Below are positions 45,662 through 56,200 of a stretch of DNA of 64,000 bases, piece after piece (position 1 is the first letter of the stretch; every line of letters starts with the position of its first letter). Both the position numbers and the translations under genes were made by a program. The stretch is from the NCBI RefSeq assembly GCF_009856605.1, contig NZ_CP047242.1, forward strand, positions 990,001-1,054,000, written 5' to 3'. The notes beneath the pieces are model-generated. The model searched no databases. It saw nothing but the letters and a program-made list of their open reading frames with translations, and was not told the origin of the DNA. The DNA is from Trichormus variabilis 0441. Lineage in GTDB: Bacteria; Cyanobacteriota; Cyanobacteriia; Cyanobacteriales; Nostocaceae.

Positions 45662-46747
45662 TTAAAAACAACAAGCGATCGCCAATTCGCCATGATGTAC
45701 TAAAGTATCTTTATCTAACATCTGTACAGAATATTCTGGAGTTACCGCCAATAGTCTTTCGATTCTCTCCTTAGCGGAATCTACTACTGACTCAGCCAGA
45801 CTACCATCAGTTAAAGCATCAGCAAAATTTTCGGCAATTTTATAGGTACGCTCGATAGAAGACGCGTGGATATTGCGAGAAACAATAAATAAATCACAGC
45901 CAGCATTAAAAGCCCGCGCGACCGTACCACGTTCCATAAACATATCGGAAACTGCTTTCATATCTAAGTCGTCAGACACAACGACACCCTGAAAACCAAG
46001 TTCTTCCCGCAGTATAGTTTTGAGGATGGGGCGGGATAGGGTAGCTGGTAAATCTGGGTCGATTTTGGGAAATAAAATATGGGCGGTCATGATGAGGGGA
46101 ATCCCTTCTTCAATCAAAGCTTTGAAGGGGATAAGTTCTCGCCTTCGTAATTCCTCTGGAGTCAGGTTGAGGATTGGTAATTCCACATGGGAGTCTTTGC
46201 TAGTATCACCATGTCCGGGGAAATGTTTGGCGCATCCCACAATTCCGGCTTCTGTCAGTCCCAAATAATATTCCCGCGCACCAGTAGCCGCAGTTTCAGG
46301 AGTATTTCCAAAGGCGCGAGAACCGATAATCGGATTTTGCGGATGGGAATAAATATCAGCTACAGGTGACCAAGATAAGTTGATGCCTAAAGATTTTAAT
46401 TCAATTGCCGTGGCTTTTGCTACTTCACGGGCGTGCGATCGCAACAACAACGCCTGAGGAAATCTGGTAATCGGTAAAGGTGTCCTCACAACGCGTCCTC
46501 CCTCATGGTCTAAGGTAAAAAACATCGAATCGCGTTCTGCATATTCTTGTATTTGGCTATGTAACTCCTGAAAAGTCTCCAGCCAAACCTCGTAAGGTAC
46601 ACCATCTACAAAGTTTTTAGCAAAAAATATTACCCCTATTGGTTTCAATTCACCCAGAGCGCGTTTATCTTCATCACTCAAACTAGTACCAGAAATACCC
46701 AGAATTAAGTGATTTCCAAAGCGTTCTAGTCTCTGCAATGCTGGCAT
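45662..46747 (-). CDS. nagZ: Beta-N-acetylhexosaminidase (GH3, NagZ-type)
   Basis: This encodes 361 residues, the usual single-domain bacterial NagZ size. GH3 motifs are FTLDHEGGRVVRTPLPITRFPQ-type residues, ADIYSHPQNPIIGSRAFG, the catalytic-loop block KHFPGHGDTSKDSH (with the NagZ-specific D/H pair) and the nucleophile region GVVVSDDLDMKAV. It cleaves GlcNAc from muropeptides during cell-wall recycling. No signal peptide is visible, which fits a cytoplasmic enzyme. It is convergent with the polysaccharide cluster and is probably not part of it. Confidence 0.93.
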   Translation of the reverse strand: MPALQRLERFGNHLILGISGTSLSDEDKRALGELKPIGVIFFAKNFVDGVPYEVWLETFQELHSQIQEYAERDSMFFTLDHEGGRVVRTPLPITRFPQALLLRSHAREVAKATAIELKSLGINLSWSPVADIYSHPQNPIIGSRAFGNTPETAATGAREYYLGLTEAGIVGCAKHFPGHGDTSKDSHVELPILNLTPEELRRRELIPFKALIEEGIPLIMTAHILFPKIDPDLPATLSRPILKTILREELGFQGVVVSDDLDMKAVSDMFMERGTVARAFNAGCDLFIVSRNIHASSIERTYKIAENFADALTDGSLAESVVDSAKERIERLLAVTPEYSVQMLDKDTLVHHGELAIACCF

Positions 46748-47131
46748 AATGCTTAACCTATAGTTGTGTAGCTAAAGACTGGATTAACAGCATAAATAAT
46801 CTCAGCCCTTATCCTACACCCTCAATAGAGGTAATTAATACCAATTCAAAACTCAAAATTAACGCCGTGTGCAACTTTCTCTCAGACCTAACCCCCAACC
46901 CCTTCCCTACAAGGGAAGGGGCATAATAATTAAAGCCTCTCTCCTTGCAGGGGAGAGGTTTGGAGAGGGGTTTTAAGAATAAGTCGCACATCGCGTAAAT
47001 TAGGAAAGCCAAACAGAATATGGGTTTGAATATATCTGTATCTGTACATTAATTATGCCCCAACACTTGAAAGCCCCTTAACCTCTCTTAACAAGATGCT
47101 GATTAATCAGTTTTATTAATCATGAAAACTT
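46748..47131. other. Intergenic region with cyanobacterial dispersed repeats
   Basis: This holds CCCCTTCCCTacaaGGGAAGGGG (about 46898-46921) and a CTCTCCttgcaGGGGAGAG hairpin (about 46938-46958) followed by ggtttggagaggggttttaag. The same modules recur at 47525-47578 and 50745-50860. No gene is supported here. Confidence 0.55.
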
Positions 47132-47449
47132 GTGAACGAGTATCAAAACCTCACCCATGAGTCTTTTATTCTCGTGAGCGAGTATCAAAACCTCGCCCAT
47201 GAGTCTTTTATTCTTGTAGACGAGTATCAGAATCTCGCCCATGAGTCTTTTATTCTCGTGAACGAGTATCAAAACCTCACCCATGAGTCTTTTATTCTCG
47301 TGAACGAGTATCAGAATCTCGCCCATGAGTCTTTTATTCTCGTAGACGAGTATCAGAATCTCGCCCATGAGTCTTTTATTCTCGTGCGCGAGTATCAAAA
47401 CTTCGCCCATGAGTCTTTTATTCTCACAGACAAGTCGAAACTTTGTTGA
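47132..47449 (+). CDS. Possible tandem-repeat peptide gene (14-residue repeat x 7)
   Basis: A GTG-started frame of 105 codons is made almost entirely of the 14-residue unit NEYQNLAHESFILV. Among the seven 42-bp units, variation at CAA/CAG, AAC/AAT, CTC/CTT and GTG/GTA is silent in this frame; only two positions change the residue (T/A and the S/D/N/R slot). The opposite strand is also open (unit MGEVLILVHENKRL), but most of the same changes alter residues there, so the + frame is favoured. No signal peptide, ribosome-binding site or family is recognised. It may equally be a non-coding repeat. Confidence 0.3.
   Translation: MNEYQNLTHESFILVSEYQNLAHESFILVDEYQNLAHESFILVNEYQNLTHESFILVNEYQNLAHESFILVDEYQNLAHESFILVREYQNFAHESFILTDKSKLC
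47138..47431. repeat. Seven 42-bp tandem repeats
   Basis: Units begin (GAGTATCA...) at 47138, 47180, 47222, 47264, 47306, 47348 and 47390, exactly 42 bases apart, with a few substitutions each. The common core is CTCGCCCATGAGTCTTTTAT. There are no unique spacers, so it is not a CRISPR array. Confidence 0.95.
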
Positions 47450-47524
47450 GTTGCGCTATCACTCCACCCAACCTGCAATCATATTTTCGCCAATCACGAA
47501 TTACCGACCACCAAAGAATCAAGA

Positions 47525-47578
47525 TTTTAAGCCTCTCCCCGCGTCGGGGAGAGGTTTGGAGAGGGGTTCTTCCAAATT
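47525..47578 (+). repeat. Left arm of a perfect 54-bp inverted repeat
   Basis: This 54-base segment is the exact reverse complement of 50745-50798. It contains the stem CCTCTCCCC-gcgtc-GGGGAGAGG and the tail tttggagaggggttcttcc. The two arms lie on either side of the NACHT-pentapeptide gene. A partial relative is at about 46934-46978, so the sequence is also dispersed. Confidence 0.9.
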
Positions 47579-47708
47579 CATTCTCCTCTACCCAAAGTCA
47601 AAGCAGAGCGTTATTTTCCCACGTAAATCAAAATCTCTTTGGGTGAAGCAACAGCGCAACCCAACCTTGTACATTGAGAGCAAGTTGCACAGAGCGTTAA
47701 TCACAAAT

Positions 47709-50630
47709 TTAACTCAGTCCTAACTGTCGCTTTAACGCTTCTGGCACATTAATCGCTGTATCCAGCCCTCGTACATTCTCCCAGTTTGTCTTTTCATCCC
47801 ATTTGACATCTCCCCAAAATTCATCACCGAGGTTTGCGTGACTGAGGTCTGCACCATTGAGGTCTGCGCTAATGAGGTCTGCGCTAATGAGGTCTGCACT
47901 AATGAGGTTTGCACTTCTGAGGTCTGCACTTCTGAGGTCTGCACGACTGAGGTCTGCGTGGCTGAGGTATGCGCCATTGAGGTATGCACCATTGAGGTAT
48001 GCGCCATTGAGGTATGCGCCACTGAGGTCTGCGCCACTGAGGTCTGCGCCATTGAGGTATGCATCTCTGAGGTCTGCACCTCTGAGATATGCACCACTAA
48101 GGTCTGCGCTTCTGAGGAATACTCCTTTGAGGAATGCGCCACTGAGGTCTGCGCCACTGAGGTCTGCGCCTCTGAGGAATTTGCCAACTATCCTAATAAA
48201 GTTCCCTAAATCCAACCCATCACTATAATTCATGATGCGAAGCAATCGGGCTGTGAGCCTATGTCCCTGCGGTTTCCCAGATGGATAAAAGACAATTTCT
48301 GCTTTCAGCTCATCTCGCCCTTGAGCATAGCGGTGTAACTCCAACAGCAGAATCATCACATTCAACCCAGCATAAACATCCACCTGACGCTGACCTAACC
48401 CTTGAATGCCATACCTTTGCAACTGTCGCAACTTCTTCTGGGGTAAAGTCTCCTCAGATGTGTCAATAAATTTCCCTTGACACCACTTACTATAAAACTT
48501 GTCTAACCGCTTAAATAATTCCACCCACCGGAAATCTTGACTCTCAGTTAACAACCCCATCAGGTAGTCTACAATTTCCTGTGTTAACCCACCGTAACCG
48601 AGTAAATCATAGATTTCCCAATTCATTACAGCTTCAGAAATAATTGGCTGTCTCCCCTCATCCCCATCGTAATATTGCGTCCAAGCCTTAAGCCGTGCTT
48701 TCAGGCGTTCAGCAAAGAGAAACTCCCCAAAACTTTTATGGAAGAACTCAACCCCACCTTCTTGTTTTTCCGCCGGACGAATGTAAAATGCAGCCAAAGC
48801 CGTTTTCAGTGCTTCATTCCCCAGTTTTTCTTTCGCTTTTTCAATTAAAGCCTTCGCTCCTTCATCTTCTTGTAAACGTGCTTCTAACATGGACATAGAA
48901 GCAAACTCACCACCAGACTGCACAACACAAACCGCAGCTTCCATGAGGATGCGTTTTAAATCCTCAGGCTTTTGTTTAGTTAACTCAATATTTAAATCAG
49001 TTCCATCTGGTTCAGAACGCTGTTTAGTCAGTACCCAATTTACAGCTTCTTGGTAAATGATAATTTTAGCGGTGCGATTATCACTTGCCTGCTCTAACTT
49101 ATGAATATCTAATTTAGAATCTCGATACATTGCCGCTAATAAATAGAGCAATAGCGGTTCCTGAGCTAATTTCTTAACTTCATCGGGGCATTTATCACTT
49201 TGTAAAAACTGCTCAAACGCAATGGTTTTACCTTTATTTACTTGTACAGCTTCCCACTTATTTAACCATTGCTGTTGGAGTTGCCCATCCATTTCCACAA
49301 TCTCCACCCGTTCCAAATTGCGGGGTAAATCAGCAATACCTTGTAAAGCCATCGACCTACCAGTAATGATAACTCGATGCCCCATTTCCCTATAATCTTT
49401 GCATTCTTTCTGAAAACCAGCTACTTGTTTAATAAAATCGCCCAAATTGAGGTTATTTCTCGTTTCAATATGCAGTTCATCAAAACCATCAAGAATAAAC
49501 AAAAACCGAGTATTGGCATTAGTCAACCAGTTAGCATCACCTTGAATAAAACCCAGTTTTAATTCGGCTTTAATAGTATTCTCTAACCGTGTTTCAAAAG
49601 TGTCGATATCTCTCAAGCGAATTAAGATTGGTGTCCAAATTGGGTGTAACTGTCGCCACACTGTGTAAGCAAACATTCGACAGAAAACACTTTTCCCCCT
49701 GCCTGGGCCTCCTTGGATAAACATCACCTGTTCCAAGTTATCAGGATTCAACAGAATCGTTTTCGCCCAAGTGTCTAAATTGAATGAATCCTTTTCTTCA
49801 TCTATCTTGCCATTTGCATCTACAGGCTTGGCTTTGATAGGTACATAAATATCTTTAAAGGCGAACTTTTCATCAAAAACTAACTCAAAAGGTTTCTGCT
49901 CAATATGAGTTTTTAAATAATTATCAATACTCTGAAACCTTTCCTGTTCTCTCTGCCAATCACCCAAGGAAGGCTGAATTAAAGTTTTTATCGCCTCACC
50001 CGCTTCTATCCAAGCTTTAATGATATGGCGGTGAGTGTTCCGAGCCACACGTTGGGTTAAAATGTCCGCTAGTCCTGGGGAAATATTTGCTGCTGCTAAT
50101 CTAGCTAATAAAACCCTGTTGAAAGCTTCAGCTAAAGGTGATTCATGGAAACATCTGATTGCTTTACTCGCAGTATCAGAATTAAATTCAACATCATTGA
50201 GCTTTTCTATTTGCTGACTGATGGCTTGAATATCAAGCTTGGCATCCCAGTTAAAATTTTGATATATATTTAAACTTAAAATTTCTTTGGTGCTTTCCAA
50301 ATAAGCCGCTTGACTAACTATAAAAAAGCAGTCTTCTAAGGATGGTTCTTTCTGATTTATATCACGGGCAAACTTTAACAAAGCAATGCCAATTGGTACA
50401 AAGGGCAACCCCGCACCTATAACCTGCGCCATTGGCGAACACAACACATCTAATAAAGAAGATGAGTTTTGCAGGACTGATTGCAAGATTTCTATACTAT
50501 CACCCTCTTCTTTGAGAGTATTGGCAGCTTCCAAGACTGCCTTACCTGTCTCGACACTTGTACTTAGGCTTTCTGATACTGAAAATGACTGCCTAAATTC
50601 TTGCCAAGTTTGCCAGAAACGCTTGCCCAT
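47709..50630 (-). CDS. NACHT-domain NTPase with C-terminal pentapeptide repeats
   Basis: This encodes 973 residues. Residues 1-230 are a helical N-terminal region with a hydrophobic stretch (VIGAGLPFVPIGIALLKFA, 70-88). The NACHT NTPase follows, with Walker A GGPGRGKS (307-314), Walker B FLFILDGFDELH (376-387) and an arginine-rich sensor (VIITGRSMA). A helical region of about 250 residues and a segment ending in IYAGLNV-type residues lead to about 85 residues of pentapeptide repeats (GADLSGADLS...). NACHT/STAND proteins act as ligand-triggered switches. Several bacterial ones are antiphage, with the C-terminal repeat as sensor. No separate effector gene is adjacent. A perfect 54-bp inverted repeat flanks the gene, and a paralogue lacking the NTPase lies 397 bases upstream. 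Confidence 0.9.
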   Translation of the reverse strand: MGKRFWQTWQEFRQSFSVSESLSTSVETGKAVLEAANTLKEEGDSIEILQSVLQNSSSLLDVLCSPMAQVIGAGLPFVPIGIALLKFARDINQKEPSLEDCFFIVSQAAYLESTKEILSLNIYQNFNWDAKLDIQAISQQIEKLNDVEFNSDTASKAIRCFHESPLAEAFNRVLLARLAAANISPGLADILTQRVARNTHRHIIKAWIEAGEAIKTLIQPSLGDWQREQERFQSIDNYLKTHIEQKPFELVFDEKFAFKDIYVPIKAKPVDANGKIDEEKDSFNLDTWAKTILLNPDNLEQVMFIQGGPGRGKSVFCRMFAYTVWRQLHPIWTPILIRLRDIDTFETRLENTIKAELKLGFIQGDANWLTNANTRFLFILDGFDELHIETRNNLNLGDFIKQVAGFQKECKDYREMGHRVIITGRSMALQGIADLPRNLERVEIVEMDGQLQQQWLNKWEAVQVNKGKTIAFEQFLQSDKCPDEVKKLAQEPLLLYLLAAMYRDSKLDIHKLEQASDNRTAKIIIYQEAVNWVLTKQRSEPDGTDLNIELTKQKPEDLKRILMEAAVCVVQSGGEFASMSMLEARLQEDEGAKALIEKAKEKLGNEALKTALAAFYIRPAEKQEGGVEFFHKSFGEFLFAERLKARLKAWTQYYDGDEGRQPIISEAVMNWEIYDLLGYGGLTQEIVDYLMGLLTESQDFRWVELFKRLDKFYSKWCQGKFIDTSEETLPQKKLRQLQRYGIQGLGQRQVDVYAGLNVMILLLELHRYAQGRDELKAEIVFYPSGKPQGHRLTARLLRIMNYSDGLDLGNFIRIVGKFLRGADLSGADLSGAFLKGVFLRSADLSGAYLRGADLRDAYLNGADLSGADLSGAYLNGAYLNGAYLNGAYLSHADLSRADLRSADLRSANLISADLISADLISADLNGADLSHANLGDEFWGDVKWDEKTNWENVRGLDTAINVPEALKRQLGLS

Positions 50631-50744
50631 CCACTAACACCCGTATAACTACCGTTAATTCGAGCTTAGTGTAGCATTTTAGGGAACGCCGAGTAGGGAA
50701 CTTCTAGATGAATCAATTCAAAATAAAAAAACGTGAGTTCGATA

Positions 50745-50798
50745 AATTTGGAAGAACCCCTCTCCAAACCTCTCCCCGACGCGGGGAGAGGCTTAAAA
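50745..50798 (-). repeat. Right arm of a perfect 54-bp inverted repeat
   Basis: This is the exact reverse complement of 47525-47578. It lies between the two pentapeptide genes and is followed by CCCCTTCCCTtgtaGGGAAGGGG (about 50834-50857), the same module as near 46900. Confidence 0.9.
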
Positions 50799-50906
50799 CC
50801 CTGATTATTTGTTACTCAGTTATAGATTTTCAGCCCCTTCCCTTGTAGGGAAGGGGTTGGGGTTAGGTTCCGTCGAATTCACGTTAAAAAAATATCCAAA
50901 ATGTAA

Positions 50907-50965
50907 GGGTGCGTCAGTATGAACAATTTCTGAGTATAGTTAGGTTCTATCGCACTGACGCACCC
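50907..50965. repeat. REP-like inverted repeat with 12-bp arms
   Basis: GGGTGCGTCAGT (50907-50918) and ACTGACGCACCC (50954-50965) are perfectly complementary with a 35-base spacer. It resembles the TGCGTTA-type repeat near 2600. It lies downstream of the 51028-52758 gene and may act as a transcription end. Confidence 0.6.
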
Positions 50966-50993
50966 TACTAAACTCTAGACACGCCAGTGAGGT

Positions 50994-51021
50994 ATTTTGA
51001 ATTTTGAATTTTGAATTTTGA
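50994..51021. repeat. Heptanucleotide short tandem repeat (ATTTTGA x 4)
   Basis: Four perfect copies of ATTTTGA in a row. Short tandemly repeated heptamers (STRR) are a known trait of Anabaena/Calothrix-type genomes and support the taxonomic guess. Confidence 0.85.
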
Positions 51022-51027
51022 ATTGAT

Positions 51028-52758
51028 TTACCTCTTTCCCAACTTTTCCCGCAACGCCTCCGGCAGATTCAGCGCTGTCTCCAAACCGCGCACACCTTCC
51101 CATTGCTGAATTTCTCCCCAGGTCATATCTTCTAGGTTGGCTTCACTTAAGTCTGTATCGTCGAGAATGGCATAACTGAAGTTAGCGCTACTGAGGTCTG
51201 CACCATTCAAAATTGCGCCACTCAAGTTACTACCACTGAGGTTGGCGCTGTTGAGATTGGCAAAGCTGAAGTCAGTACCCAAAAGTACCGCATCGCTGAG
51301 GTCTGCACCTGTGAGGTCGGCTTCGCTGAGAATTCCGCCACTCAAATCGGCATCGTTGAGAACCACGCCAGTTAAATCTACGCCACTGAGGTCTGCACCT
51401 AAGAACATAGCACCGTTGAGTCTGGCGTAGTTGAGTTTCGCGCCGTTGAGTTTGGCATAACTGAGGTCGGCTGCCTCCAGAATGGCATCACTTAAGTTAG
51501 TACTAAAAAGAATGGTGTCGCTGAGGTTAGTACCGTTGAGGGTGGCGTGGGTGAGGTCTGCACCACTCAGGTCTGCACGACAAAGGTCGGCGCGACTGAG
51601 GTCAACATGATTGAGGTTGGCATCACTGAGGTTAGCACCAAATAAGATGGCGTTGCTGAGGTTAGCGCGACAGAGTTCGGCATCTCTGAAGTTGACACCA
51701 CTGAGGTTGGCGTGGCTTAATTCGCCATCATTGAGGATGCAGCTACTCAAGTCAGCGCGGCTGAGGTCGGCACGTTCCAAGTTAGCACCGCTTAGGTTTG
51801 CACCTGTAAGGTTGGCGCTGCTGAGGTCGGCACTACTCAGGTTAGCACCACTGAGATTAACACTACTGAGGTTGGCATCACCAAAGTCTGCACCTGTGAG
51901 GTTAGCACCTTGGAAGTTTGCGCCTGTAAGGTTGGCATCACCAAGGTATGCACCACTGAGGTTAGCACCACTGAAGTTGACTCCCGTCAAGTTGGCATTT
52001 CCCAGGTATGCACCTTGAAAATTACCATCCCGGAGAAATTCCCCCACGATATTACTAAAGTTGCCAATTTCAATGGCATCGCTATAATTAATTACCCGCA
52101 GTAGTTGGGAGGTGAAAAAGCTGTCTGTATCTGGTGGGGAAGAAGGATAAAAGTTGATTTGTTGCCGCAGTTCTTCTTGCTCTTGGGCGTGGCGGTGTAA
52201 TTCTAGAAGTAAAATCAGGACATTAAGCCCGGCGTAAATATCAATCTGCCTCAGTCCAATACCCTGATTTTGTGCTGCCATCTCCAGCAATTTTCGCTGA
52301 GGTAAGTTCTCGCTTGGTGGCGCATCGATAAATTCTCCTCGACACCAACGTTGATAAAAGTCTTCTAGGCGGTGAAATAGCAACTCTGGGCGAAATTCTC
52401 TTTCAAGGATAGGCAATTCTATAACTTTTTCGACTATTTCTGGAGTTAATGCACCATTACCGAGTAAATCATAAATCTCTTGTTGGAGTTGGCTACTACT
52501 AGTTGAAAATTGCCCCCTACTATCCTCTCTTATCCATGCCTCTAAACTGATTTGTAATCTTTCACATAAAATTTCTTTCTGTAAATTAACTTGAGAAAAG
52601 TTTACATCTTTGGCTGGTTTTTGTTGGTATTTTCCCAGAGGTAAAAATGAGCGACTACCTACATACTTTGTTGTAGGCCTATCTGTTGACCTTGTACCCC
52701 GAACGTAATTCTGTAATAGTTTCCAAACATGAGGTAGTTGTGACATTTTTTTATCCAT
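51028..52758 (-). CDS. Pentapeptide repeat protein, NACHT-less paralogue of the downstream gene
   Basis: The start is ATG 52758 (MDKKMSQLPHVWKLL; the Met at 52746 is also possible), giving 576 residues. Residues about 60-230 match the post-NACHT helical region of the 47709-50630 protein: EIYDLLGNGALTPEIV versus EIYDLLGYGGLTQEIV, RQIDIYAGLNVLILLLELHR versus RQVDVYAGLNVMILLLELHR, and LLRVINYSDAIEIGNF versus LLRIMNYSDGLDLGNF. Residues about 240-560 are pentapeptide repeats (A(N/D)LSGANLS), over 60 units, far more than in the neighbour. No NTPase motif is present. It may be a partner, decoy or regulator of the NACHT protein, or a truncated derivative. That role is inferred. Confidence 0.88.
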   Translation of the reverse strand: MDKKMSQLPHVWKLLQNYVRGTRSTDRPTTKYVGSRSFLPLGKYQQKPAKDVNFSQVNLQKEILCERLQISLEAWIREDSRGQFSTSSSQLQQEIYDLLGNGALTPEIVEKVIELPILEREFRPELLFHRLEDFYQRWCRGEFIDAPPSENLPQRKLLEMAAQNQGIGLRQIDIYAGLNVLILLLELHRHAQEQEELRQQINFYPSSPPDTDSFFTSQLLRVINYSDAIEIGNFSNIVGEFLRDGNFQGAYLGNANLTGVNFSGANLSGAYLGDANLTGANFQGANLTGADFGDANLSSVNLSGANLSSADLSSANLTGANLSGANLERADLSRADLSSCILNDGELSHANLSGVNFRDAELCRANLSNAILFGANLSDANLNHVDLSRADLCRADLSGADLTHATLNGTNLSDTILFSTNLSDAILEAADLSYAKLNGAKLNYARLNGAMFLGADLSGVDLTGVVLNDADLSGGILSEADLTGADLSDAVLLGTDFSFANLNSANLSGSNLSGAILNGADLSSANFSYAILDDTDLSEANLEDMTWGEIQQWEGVRGLETALNLPEALREKLGKR

Positions 52759-53231
52759 TAATAATAAATTGTCAAGGTAGAAATATATAGATAAATTCAA
52801 TGGTTTGGTGCTGTGAGAACATAAATGTTTAGTATAAAATAAATCCAAGTATTTAAAATTAAAATTACATCAACAACACCTGACATAAGGATTTTCTCGG
52901 TAGAAAATTTAATCTTTAAGAGGACGATCAGGCTATATGTTCTCAAAAATTGGGGAAATTGAGCTATTTTAAGGAAATAATTCTATTTTTAGGCGCTAAC
53001 TCTACCAAAACAGATGTAAAAATAATACGTACTGTTTGCTACAAAGACGATTGTTAGGAAAAATACTACAACAAAACAGCACAAAAAATCTAAAAAATGC
53101 TGTTCCTCACCAAACTGAGAAGCTAATTGCTAGCCATCAGGTAGTTTTGGGTCTTTTCCGGTGAACAGACAACTAACTAACGTTCATAGCGCATGAGAAA
53201 TAATTAACGATACTTATCAGGAATAAACTAG
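52759..53231. other. Divergent intergenic region
   Basis: About 470 A/T-rich bases between the divergent pentapeptide and metalloprotease genes. Promoters for both must lie here, but I cannot pick out a convincing -35/-10 pair. No gene is seen. Confidence 0.4.
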
Positions 53232-56200
53232 ATGAGAAAATTTACCTTTTATTTAATATTGTTCAATGGATTATTTTTAGGAATTGCAACAGCGAACGCC
53301 AAGTTATCACCTGTAGATATAGTTAATCAACATTTGCAAAATTCTCCAATTATAGATATAACAACTAAGCCTCAAAAACCCATAACCAATCAACACCCCC
53401 ATATATCTACACCCTTACATCCTGCTTACACTCTTTCCCCCTCTGCTGCTATCAAGCAATCACATCAGCCTCTACTACAAAGGCCAGAAAAAATTTGGGT
53501 AATTAACCAAAATCAACAGGTCAAGGATCAACCCTTTATTTGGGTGGTGAATGATCATAAAAAGGCAGCACAGCAACCATTTCTACAAGTTGGTAAATCC
53601 ACAGATAAACCGGATAAGAAACCTGCTACAGAATCTAAGCCGGAAAAAAAGGATGACTTAGAATCTTTTGATGAAGTAGTAAAAGATACTGAAAAACTAG
53701 ACGGTCTATTTACTCTCTATCGTCATAAAGAAAAGAATAAAATATATCTAGAAATTAAGCCAGAACAGCTAAATAAAAATTACTTAGCTACCGCAACCCT
53801 AGAATCTGGTATTGGCGAACAAGGAATTTACAGTGGTTTACCATTACAAGACTTTTTATTTTATTTCCAGAGAGTAGACAAAAAACTATCTTTTGTGGTG
53901 CGTAATGTGAATTTTCGCACAAGGGAAGGTGATCCACAAGCGCGATCGCTCGCCCGTTCGTTTAGCGATTCCGTTCTCTACTCGGTGGAAATCAAAAGCA
54001 TCCATCCCCAAAGAAAAACCTTGTTAATTGACTTGGGTGACTTGCTGCTGGCAGATTTAGCCGGATTATCTTTGTTTACAGGATTGACTCCAAATACAGA
54101 CCAGTCTTCCTTTGGCAGTGCTAAAACCTTTCCCCACAACTTAGAAATTGAGTCGGTATTGAACTTCTCTAGCAGTACTGGTACAAACCCTAACAATGAA
54201 ATGTTATATTTCACGACCGTACCAGATAGTCGTGGCTTCACCCTCAGGGTTCACTATAGTCTTTCCCAACTACCAGAAAATAATTATCGTCCCCGGATAG
54301 CTGATGAACGGGTTGGTTACTTTATCACTGCTTACCAAGATTTATCTAAAGAAGAACGCAACGATCCTTTTGTCCGCTATATTAATCGCTGGCACTTAGA
54401 AAAGAAAGACCCGGAATCATCCCTATCTCGTCCCAAAAAACCCATTGTCTTCTGGATTGATAACGCCGTACCCTTACAGTACCGCGAAGCTGTCAAAGAA
54501 GGGATACTCATGTGGAACAAGGCCTTTCTTAAGGCGGGATTTCAAGATGCAGTGGAAGCCAGACAAATGCCAGACAATGCCGCATGGGACCCAGCCGATA
54601 TTCGTTACAATACAATTCGTTGGATTAACACTGTTGATGGTTATTTTGCTATGGGGCCATCTCGCGTTAATCCTTTAACTGGGGAAATTTTGGATGCAGA
54701 CATATTAGTTGATGCTAGTCTTGTCCGCTTACTCAAAAATCGATACAGCACACTTGTAGAACCTAGTCAACTCAATACCCGTACCTCCTTATCGGCATTA
54801 ATGCGGAATCGGGGACTTTGTAACAAAGGTTTAGCCGCAAAAGCCAACAACACTACTCAAGAAAAATCTCCAAGACCAAATGGTTTTTTGCAGCGTTTAT
54901 CCAAGCTAGCCGGTGATTATGACTTATGCTACGGCATGGAAGCCGCCAATCAATTTGCTTTTGGGGCTTTGTCCATGTCACTGCTACAAAACAACGCACC
55001 GAATCAAGAACAGCTACAAGAATATATCAATCAATATTTACGTTTAATTGTTGCCCATGAAGTAGGACATACCCTGGGTTTACGTCATAACTTCCGTGGT
55101 AGTAATCTGCTATCACCAGAAGAGATGAACAATCAAGAAATTAGCCGCCATAAAGGTTTGACAAGTTCGGTGATGGACTATATTCCACCGAATATTGCCC
55201 CCCAAGGGACACCGCAGGGAGACTATTTTCCCAGTATGGTGGGGTCTTATGATGATTGGGCTATTCAGTACGGTTATACCCAAACCAACGCGAAAACTCC
55301 CATAGCAGAAAAGCCGATTTTACAAGCAATCGCCAGCCAATCTTATAAGCCGGAATTGAGTTATTCTCCCGATGAGGATATGTATGACCTCGACCCCACC
55401 GCCGATGCTTGGGATCATAGTGGTAACGTGCTGGTTTATTCTCAATGGCAATTAGATAATTCTCGGTTGATGTGGGCAAATCTCAATAAACGTTTCCCTA
55501 TGCCGGGAGAAAGTTATAGTGATTTAAGCGATCGCTTTAGCTCAGTTCTCAGTAACTATTTTCAGAATATCTTCTACACAACAAAATACATTGGTGGGCA
55601 GTCCTTCTACCGTCTACAGGCTGGGGAAATATCAGCTACTAAGCTAGCCAGTCGCCCAAATCACTTACCCTTTGAACCTGTACCTGTTGAACAACAACGG
55701 CAAGCACTCAAAACACTACAAAAGTATATTTTTGCTGAAGATGCCCTGAATTTTCCCCCAGACCTACTGAATAAATTAGCACCTTCTCGCTGGTATCACT
55801 GGGGGAGTTTTCCCCAAATTGGCCGCTTAGATTATCCCGTTCATGACTTAATATTATTCCTGCAAGCTGCTGTATTACGGGAATTACTGGCAGGCGATCG
55901 CCTCACTCGTCTCAAGGATATTGAACTCAAGAGCTTACCCGAAAAATCACTAGCATTACCTGAGCTTTTTGATACTTTGCAAGCTGGAGTTTGGACAGAA
56001 GTTCTCAAACCAAAAGCCGGGGCGCTGAAAATTACTAGCCTCCGGCGCGGCTTGCAGCGAGAATACCTCGATATCTTGATTGGTATGGTGTTGCGGCGAG
56101 AATACGTCCCGGAAGATGCCCGTTCCTTGGCTTGGTATAAACTTAAACAATTAAACGACAAACTCAAGTCAGTCAATACCAACGATGAATATACCAAAGC

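Noticed and set aside
46809..47012. 67-codon - strand frame
   Set aside because: It consists mainly of the dispersed CCCTTCCC/GGGAAGGG repeat modules.
47138..47431. CRISPR array
   Set aside because: The 42-bp units run head to tail without unique spacers, and no cas gene is near.
47838..48228. Two + strand open frames of about 123 codons (repeats of EVCAxEVCT and RSAxLRSA type)
   Set aside because: They are shadows of the pentapeptide repeats of the - strand NACHT gene; the repeating codons keep the other frames open.
51242..52104. Several + strand open frames
   Set aside because: These are shadows of the long pentapeptide repeat gene on the - strand, with the same repeat-driven composition.
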